Below are positions 5,953 to 9,900 of a stretch of 9,900 bases of DNA, piece after piece (position 1 is the first letter of the stretch; every line of letters begins with the position of its first letter). The notes under the pieces are model-generated. The model saw only the letters and a list, made by a program, of their open reading frames with translations. It was not told where the DNA came from and searched no databases. A program made the translations under genes and the position numbers. Source of the stretch: Rhodoferax sp. (GTDB lineage: Bacteria; Pseudomonadota; Gammaproteobacteria; Burkholderiales; Burkholderiaceae_C); NCBI GenBank assembly GCA_020048795.1, contig JAIFMA010000018.1:1-9900 (forward strand), read 5' to 3'.

Positions 5953-7035
5953 GTGACGCTTGCAGCTTATTTCAGTCCGGTTGTGCATCGTCTGGTGCCC
6001 TATGTTCCTGGTGAGCAACCCAAAATTGCCAAACTGGTCAAACTCAATACCAACGAAAACCCCTACCCGCCGTCGCCCCAAGTGGTGTCAGCGATTACCC
6101 GCGCTGCGCATCAAGGGCTGCAACTTTATCCAGACCCTGAATCCAGCGCGCTGCGCCAGGCCATTGCAGCGCACCATGGCCTGACAGCGCAGCAGGTGTT
6201 CCTGGGTAACGGCTCTGACGAGGTGCTGGCACATGCCTTTTTCGCTTTTTTTCAGCATGCGTGCCCACTCTTGATGCCCGACATCAGCTACAGCTTTTAC
6301 CAGGTTTACTGCACGCTGTATGGCATTGAGGTACACACCGTGCCTCTCACCGATGAGCTGCGCCTGCGGGTGACTGACTATGCGCGTACTGCCGCCCAAG
6401 CCGTGGCCGGGGTGGTGATTGCCAATCCGAATGCGCCAACGGGTATTGGTTTGCCGCTGGCCGACATTGAAACCTTGTTGCAACTGCACCCGTCCCGGGT
6501 GGTGCTGGTCGATGAAGCTTATGTTGATTTTGGTGGCCAAAGTGCGATTGCCCTGATCGAACGTTACCCGAACCTGCTGGTGGTGCACACGCTGTCTAAA
6601 TCTCGCTCGCTAGCCGGACTGCGCATTGGCTATGCCTGTGGCCAATCACACCTGATCGATGCCCTGCAGCGGGTTAAAAACAGCTTCAACTGCTACCCGC
6701 TGGACCGCTTGGCGATGGTGGGTGGTGTAGCGGCGTTTGCCGATGTTGCCTATTTTGAACAGACCAGGCAGGCGGTGATGAGCAGCCGGGAGGGTCTGAC
6801 GCTGGCGCTGGAAGACTTGGGCTTTACCGTGCTGCCGTCGCAAGCCAATTTTCTGTTGGCTCGTCACCCGCTCTGGGATGCCGCCGTGCTGGCTGCTGAT
6901 TTGCGCTCACGCGGTGTTCTGGTGCGACATTTCATGCTGCCGCGCATCGAACAGTATCTGCGCATCAGTGTGGGCACACCCGCCCAATGTGATCATCTGG
7001 TTCAGGCTTTGGCAGAACTGCTGGCGCAACGCTAG
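5953..7035 (+). CDS. hisC: Histidinol-phosphate aminotransferase (HisC-type, PLP-dependent)
   Basis: A 360-residue class I/II aminotransferase of the HisC group, which converts imidazole-acetol phosphate and glutamate to histidinol phosphate and 2-oxoglutarate in the cytoplasm. Landmarks are PYVPGEQP, LNTNENPYPPSP at 31-42, LYPDPE, the phosphate-binding GNGSDE at 85-90, NPNAPTG at 158-164, DEAYVDF with D187 and Y190 for the PLP ring, the Schiff-base lysine K216 in TLSKSRSLAGLRIGYA, and RHFMLPRIEQYLRISVGT near the end. The start is GTG 5953, which fits the family N-terminus; the ribosome binding site is weak. The gene stands apart from any his operon, so a second role with aromatic amino acids is possible. 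Convergent with rsgA across 39 bp. Confidence 0.93.
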   Translation: MTLAAYFSPVVHRLVPYVPGEQPKIAKLVKLNTNENPYPPSPQVVSAITRAAHQGLQLYPDPESSALRQAIAAHHGLTAQQVFLGNGSDEVLAHAFFAFFQHACPLLMPDISYSFYQVYCTLYGIEVHTVPLTDELRLRVTDYARTAAQAVAGVVIANPNAPTGIGLPLADIETLLQLHPSRVVLVDEAYVDFGGQSAIALIERYPNLLVVHTLSKSRSLAGLRIGYACGQSHLIDALQRVKNSFNCYPLDRLAMVGGVAAFADVAYFEQTRQAVMSSREGLTLALEDLGFTVLPSQANFLLARHPLWDAAVLAADLRSRGVLVRHFMLPRIEQYLRISVGTPAQCDHLVQALAELLAQR

Positions 7036-7040
7036 GTCCT

Positions 7041-7074
7041 GACGCATCGTGTCTTTGCGGCCGATGCGGGCGTC
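7041..7074. other. Hairpin between convergent hisC and rsgA
   Basis: CGCATCG (7043-7049) is the exact reverse complement of CGATGCG (7062-7068), with a 12-nt loop. The flanking GA and GGCGTC can extend it imperfectly. It sits in the 39-bp gap between two converging genes, where a shared terminator is expected. Neither strand has a T-run after it, so a classic intrinsic terminator is not supported. Confidence 0.35.
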
Positions 7075-7930
7075 TCAATAGCGCCGAATCTGCTTCAGCT
7101 CTGCATACAAATCGCTGTAAATGTTGTAGCGGTTCACGCTTATTCCATCTGGGCTAGCACCTGATTTGACTCTTGAAATCACTCCACAGCCGGGTTCATG
7201 CAAATGGCTGCAGTTGTAGAACTTGCACTGCGCCACATGGGGTTTGAGGTCGGGCATGTAGGCCGCCAGTTGGGCTGGGTCGATGTGGTTCAGGCCAAAC
7301 TCCTGAAAACCCGGCGAATCCAGCAGCGCGGTGGTTTTGGCCGCATCCACCCAGTACCAGGTGGTGCTGGTGGTGGTGTGTTTGCCGGCGTTCAGTGCCA
7401 GCCCCGGACGGCCCCAGCACCAGCGTGGTTTTTCCGTTCAGGCGTTGCAACAGCGCGGCACGGTCGGTTTCACTGTTGCTGGCCAATGACAGCGGCAACA
7501 CGTCATAACCCATGTGGCGATAAGGTGCCAGCCAGTCCCAGGCTCGGGCAAAGGGCTCGGCCAGATCGTTTTTGTTGAGCGCAATGATCGGGGTGATGTG
7601 TTGCTCTTCTGCGGCAATCAGCGCGCGTGACAACTGGCTGCTGGAAAACTCGGGCTCGGCGGCGATCAGGATCAGCACCTGGTCCAGATTGCTGGCAAAA
7701 GACTTGGTGCGCACCTCGTCCTGGCGGTAAAACAGGTTGTGGCGAGGCTCGATTTTTTCGATGGTCCCTTCGTCCTGCGAGGCTTGCCACTGCACCCGGT
7801 CACCCACCACACCCTGGCTTTTCTTGCCGCGTGAATGACAGATCAGACGAACACCGGCCGAATTTTCAACCAAAAAATGGCGGCCGTAGTTGGCCACAAT
7901 CAGCCCCGCGTGGTGGTGCGGCGTGGCCAT
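7075..7930 (-). pseudogene. rsgA: Ribosome small-subunit-dependent GTPase RsgA, frameshifted by deletion of the Walker A region
   Basis: Read right to left from ATG 7928-7930. The N-terminal OB-fold is intact (GLIVANYGRHFLVE, CHSRGKKSQGVVGDRVQW). The start of the circularly permuted GTPase follows: TKSFASNLDQVLILIAAEPEFS, ALIAAEEQHITPIIALNKNDL with the G4 NKND, then VLGPSGAG. There the frame breaks. GKHTTTST (G2), DSPGFQEFGL (G3) and the zinc-binding C-terminus (CKFYNCSHLHEPGC) continue in another frame to TGA 7075-7077. About 20 residues, including the P-loop Lys-Ser, are missing at 7395-7400. RsgA matures 30S subunits by GTP hydrolysis, so this product should be dead if the deletion is real. 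An upstream in-frame ATG at 8023 lies inside phhB and is less likely. Third gene of the peptidase-phhB-rsgA run. Confidence 0.88.
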
Positions 7931-7955
7931 CAGAGGCACCAGGGCAGCATCTGGC

Positions 7956-8252
7956 TCATGCCAGCAAGGTGTCGGTGCGTGAGGCGCATTCAAAGTCAGC
8001 CAAGCTAAGTCCCGCCACCTCATGCGTGTGCCAGCGCACCCGGCATTGGCGGAATTCGACGGTCAGCTCCGGGTGGTGATTGCAAGCGTGCGCGATGAAT
8101 GCCACCGCATTGACAAAGGCCAGCGTCTGGTAATAGTCGGCAAAACCAAAAGTCTTTTCGATGGCAACGTCAGACCCATCGCCAGACAAGCGCCAACCCT
8201 CAATTTTGGCCAGACTTGCTATAATTTGGGTAGCTGTCAGCGCTTTATGCAT
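7956..8252 (-). CDS. phhB: 4a-hydroxytetrahydrobiopterin dehydratase (pterin-4-alpha-carbinolamine dehydratase)
   Basis: A complete 98-residue PCD/DCoH protein. It dehydrates 4a-hydroxytetrahydropterin so that the cofactor of phenylalanine hydroxylase can be recycled; in bacteria lacking that enzyme it may serve molybdopterin metabolism. The family core is clear: KTFGFADYYQTLAFVNAVAFIAHACNHHPELTV with the catalytic histidines in NHHPE, followed by RVRWHTHEVAGLSLADFECA with the third active-site histidine. ATG 8250-8252 begins MHKALTATQIIASLAKIEGW, a normal N-terminus for this group. No convincing ribosome binding site precedes it. The start codon and first dozen codons lie inside repeat copy B. 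The rsgA start follows 25 bp after the stop, suggesting co-transcription. No phenylalanine hydroxylase gene is in view. Confidence 0.93.
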   Translation of the reverse strand: MHKALTATQIIASLAKIEGWRLSGDGSDVAIEKTFGFADYYQTLAFVNAVAFIAHACNHHPELTVEFRQCRVRWHTHEVAGLSLADFECASRTDTLLA

Positions 8253-8275
8253 ATGGGCTAGAGGCCTATTTTGTA
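8218..8275 (-). repeat. Dispersed intergenic repeat, copy B, overlapping the phhB start
   Basis: On the minus strand this stretch carries the same ordered blocks as 5895-5949: GGCCTC (8266-8261), TAGCCC (8260-8255), then after a central segment GACAGCTA (8238-8231) and a CAAA tract. An inverted TAGC/GCTA pair frames the centre. It fills the 29-bp gap between the peptidase stop and phhB and reaches about 12 codons into phhB. The coding half could be chance similarity; the gap half is the stronger match. Confidence 0.5.
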
Positions 8276-8281
8276 TGGATT

Positions 8282-9543
8282 TCAGTGAGCCGGGCCAGCC
8301 GCTGGTGTTGGTGCCAGCATCCGCGCCAGCCGCTCGGATGCGCCCGGATGCGAGTAGTAAAACGCCACATACACCGGGTCGGGGGTCAGGGTCGAGGCAT
8401 TGTCCTCGTACAGCTTGAGCAGGGCGGAGGCCAGATCTTGTCCGCTGGTCTGCCTGACCGCATAGGCATCGGCCTCAAACTCGTGTTGGCGTGACAACTG
8501 GGCAAAGAGGGGTGCCACAAAAAAACTGAAAACCGGCATGACCAGCAAAAACAGCAGCAGCGCCAAGGCATCATTGGGGCCAGCAACATGGGGCTGCACG
8601 CCCAGACCGCTGTAAAACCAGACCTGCTGCGCCAGCCAGCCCAGCAGCGCAAAACCGGGCGGTGCTTGAAGTGGCCCAACTCGTGCGCCAGCACCGCGTC
8701 AACTTCGGCTGGGCTGAGCTTGGACAGCAGGGTGTCGTAGAACACTACCCGTTTGGCGGCCCCAAAACCGGTGAAGTAGGCGTTGGCATGGGCACTGCGC
8801 TTGCTGCCGTCCATCACAAACAAACCTTTGGCTGAAAAGCCGCAGCGCTGCATCAGGGCGGTGACACGTTGCTTCAGCGTGGCATCTTCGAGCGGGGTGA
8901 ATTTGTTGAAGATGGGCGCAATCAGCGTTGGGTAGATCACCAGCAACAGCAAATTGAAACCCATCCATACGCCCCAGGCCCACAGCCACCACAGGCCGCC
9001 GCTGGCAGCCATCATCCACAAAATCAGCGCGGCAATGGGCAGGCCGACCAGCGCACCGATCAGGCTGGATTTCAACAAATCAAGCAGCCACAACTTGAAT
9101 GTCATCTTGTTGAAGCCAAAGCGTTCCTCCAGCACAAAGGTCTGGTACCAAGACAACGGCAGGTCGATCACCCCGCTGATCAACACAAAACCAGCCAGCA
9201 GCGCGAGTTGTTGCGTCATACCCGAGCCCAGCCCTGGCAGCAGCCACTGGTTCAGTGCCGACAAACCGCCCAGCAGCGTCCAGCCCAGCAGCACGGCGGT
9301 GCCAAGGGCCATTTCAAGCAATCCCAAACGCGCCTTGGCCAGCGTGTAGTCGGCGGCTTTCTGGTGTGCCGACAGGGTGATCGTTTCAGCAAAGGCAGCG
9401 GGCACCTGGCCGCGATGCTGCGCCACATGACGGATCTGGCGCGAACTGAGCCAGAACTTCAGCAGCAGCCCCAGCACCAGGGCAGCCGCAAAGGCCATGG
9501 TCAGCAGTATCGAAGGGTTGGAGGAGAGGTTTACATCAGGCAT
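8282..9543 (-). pseudogene. M48 family (Ste24/CAAX-protease-like) membrane metallopeptidase, frameshifted by internal deletion
   Basis: Reads right to left from ATG 9541-9543 (MPDVNLSSNPSILL). Several hydrophobic segments precede the cytoplasmic zinc site HELGH at 8685-8671, as in Ste24-type M48A peptidases of the inner membrane. Other blocks are HQKAADYTLAKARLGLLE, FVLEERFGFNKMTFKLW, PLEDATLKQRV, FVMDGSKRSAHANAYFTGFG and VFYDTLL. Just after HELGHFKH the frame is lost. GWLAQQVWFYSGLGVQPHV, the third zinc ligand region HEFEADAYAV, and the end SHPGASERLARM continue in another frame to TGA 8282-8284. Roughly 15-20 residues between the zinc helix and the next membrane segment are absent at 8654-8664. 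The start at 9543 is preferred over an in-frame ATG at 9591, which would overlap orn. Presumed role is membrane protein quality control; the broken form is unlikely to work. Confidence 0.87.
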
Positions 9544-9581
9544 GGCGGAGAAGTTTAGGCGATCAGCGACAATTTGCCGCC

Positions 9582-9900
9582 ATGAGCACATCCAACACCC
9601 CCACTGCGGCCGCCATTTTGGCCAAATCTGACCAGAACCTGGTCTGGCTCGACTGCGAAATGACCGGGCTGGAGCCCGAGCTGGAACGCATCATCGAAAT
9701 CGCCGTGATTGTCACCGGTCCTCACCTGTCGCCCCGCATCGAAGGTCCGGTGCTGGTGATTCACCAAAGTGACGCGCTGCTGGGTGCCATGGATAGCTGG
9801 AACAAGGGCACCCATGGCAAAAGCGGCCTGATTGACAAGGTCAGGGCCTCCAGCACCACCGAAGAAGAGGCCCAAGCGCAATTGCTGGCCTTTGTCGGCC
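9582..9900 (+). CDS. orn: Oligoribonuclease, 5' part (3' end outside window)
   Basis: The frame opens at ATG 9582 and stays open to the right edge, giving 106 residues of Orn, the DEDDh 3'-5' exonuclease that degrades di- to short oligoribonucleotides, including pGpG from c-di-GMP turnover. Visible are NLVWLDCEMTGLEPELERIIEIAVIVT, holding the first DEDD motif (the Asp and Glu of LDCEMTG), then EGPVLVIHQSD and MDSWNKGTHGKSGL, the usual Orn run before motif II. The later Asp and His catalytic residues lie outside the window. The start gives an N-terminal extension of about 17 residues before DQNLVW, common in Burkholderiales. It is divergent from the M48 peptidase gene with only 38 bp between start codons. 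No clear ribosome binding site or promoter is seen in that gap. Confidence 0.95.
   Translation, partial: MSTSNTPTAAAILAKSDQNLVWLDCEMTGLEPELERIIEIAVIVTGPHLSPRIEGPVLVIHQSDALLGAMDSWNKGTHGKSGLIDKVRASSTTEEEAQAQLLAFVG

Noticed and set aside
7931..8023. ATG at 8021-8023 as the rsgA start with a 31-residue extension
   Set aside because: The extension overlaps phhB and has no similarity to RsgA, whose homology begins right at MATPHHHAGLIVA.
8869..9558. A plus-strand open frame of 229 codons rich in glutamine and histidine
   Set aside because: It is exactly antisense to the M48 peptidase coding sequence. The odd composition comes from the complement of leucine/alanine codons.
9530..9559. TTTACA followed by TTTAGG as an orn promoter
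   Set aside because: The -10 matches only three of six positions and the spacer is 18 bp. This is not distinguishable from background.

Overview
The window looks like chromosomal housekeeping DNA from a betaproteobacterium of the order Burkholderiales, most likely family Comamonadaceae (Rhodoferax/Polaromonas-like). The basis is the residue-level character of RimM, TrmD, L19, the CobD/CbiB-like protein and Orn, the conserved gene neighbourhoods, and fairly GC-rich codon use. This placement comes from recalled family patterns, not from a search. I see no phage, transposase, CRISPR, tRNA or rRNA.

Layout, left to right. 1-1412 (+): the 3' end of a DUF47/PhoU-like gene followed by a PiT-type inorganic phosphate transporter, the usual two-gene phosphate uptake pair. 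1430-1922 (-): a GNAT acetyltransferase broken by an internal deletion with frameshift. 1938-4165 (+): the ribosome/tRNA operon rpsP-rimM-trmD-rplS, with a good -10 box upstream, a second likely promoter for rplS inside the end of trmD, and a strong intrinsic terminator after rplS. 4205-7035 (+): a Nudix CoA pyrophosphatase, a CobD/CbiB-AmpE-like membrane protein and a HisC-type aminotransferase. 7075-9543 (-): a run transcribed in the order M48 (Ste24-like) peptidase, phhB, rsgA. The peptidase and rsgA each carry an internal deletion with frameshift. 9582 to the right edge (+): the start of orn, divergent from the peptidase gene.

Functionally, the centre concerns translation: S16, 16S maturation (RimM), tRNA m1G37 (TrmD) and L19. 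RsgA would also belong to 30S maturation and Orn to the end of RNA decay. The flanks handle phosphate import, CoA turnover, amino-acid and pterin metabolism, and membrane proteolysis.

No new multi-gene system is visible. Two things deserve a second look. First, there are two diverged copies of a roughly 55-bp intergenic repeat (5895-5949 and 8218-8275); one ends just before the hisC start and the other contains the phhB start codon. Second, three minus-strand genes each appear to have lost about 30-60 bp, and each junction is compatible with a short direct repeat. These may be true pseudogenes or artefacts of amplification or assembly.
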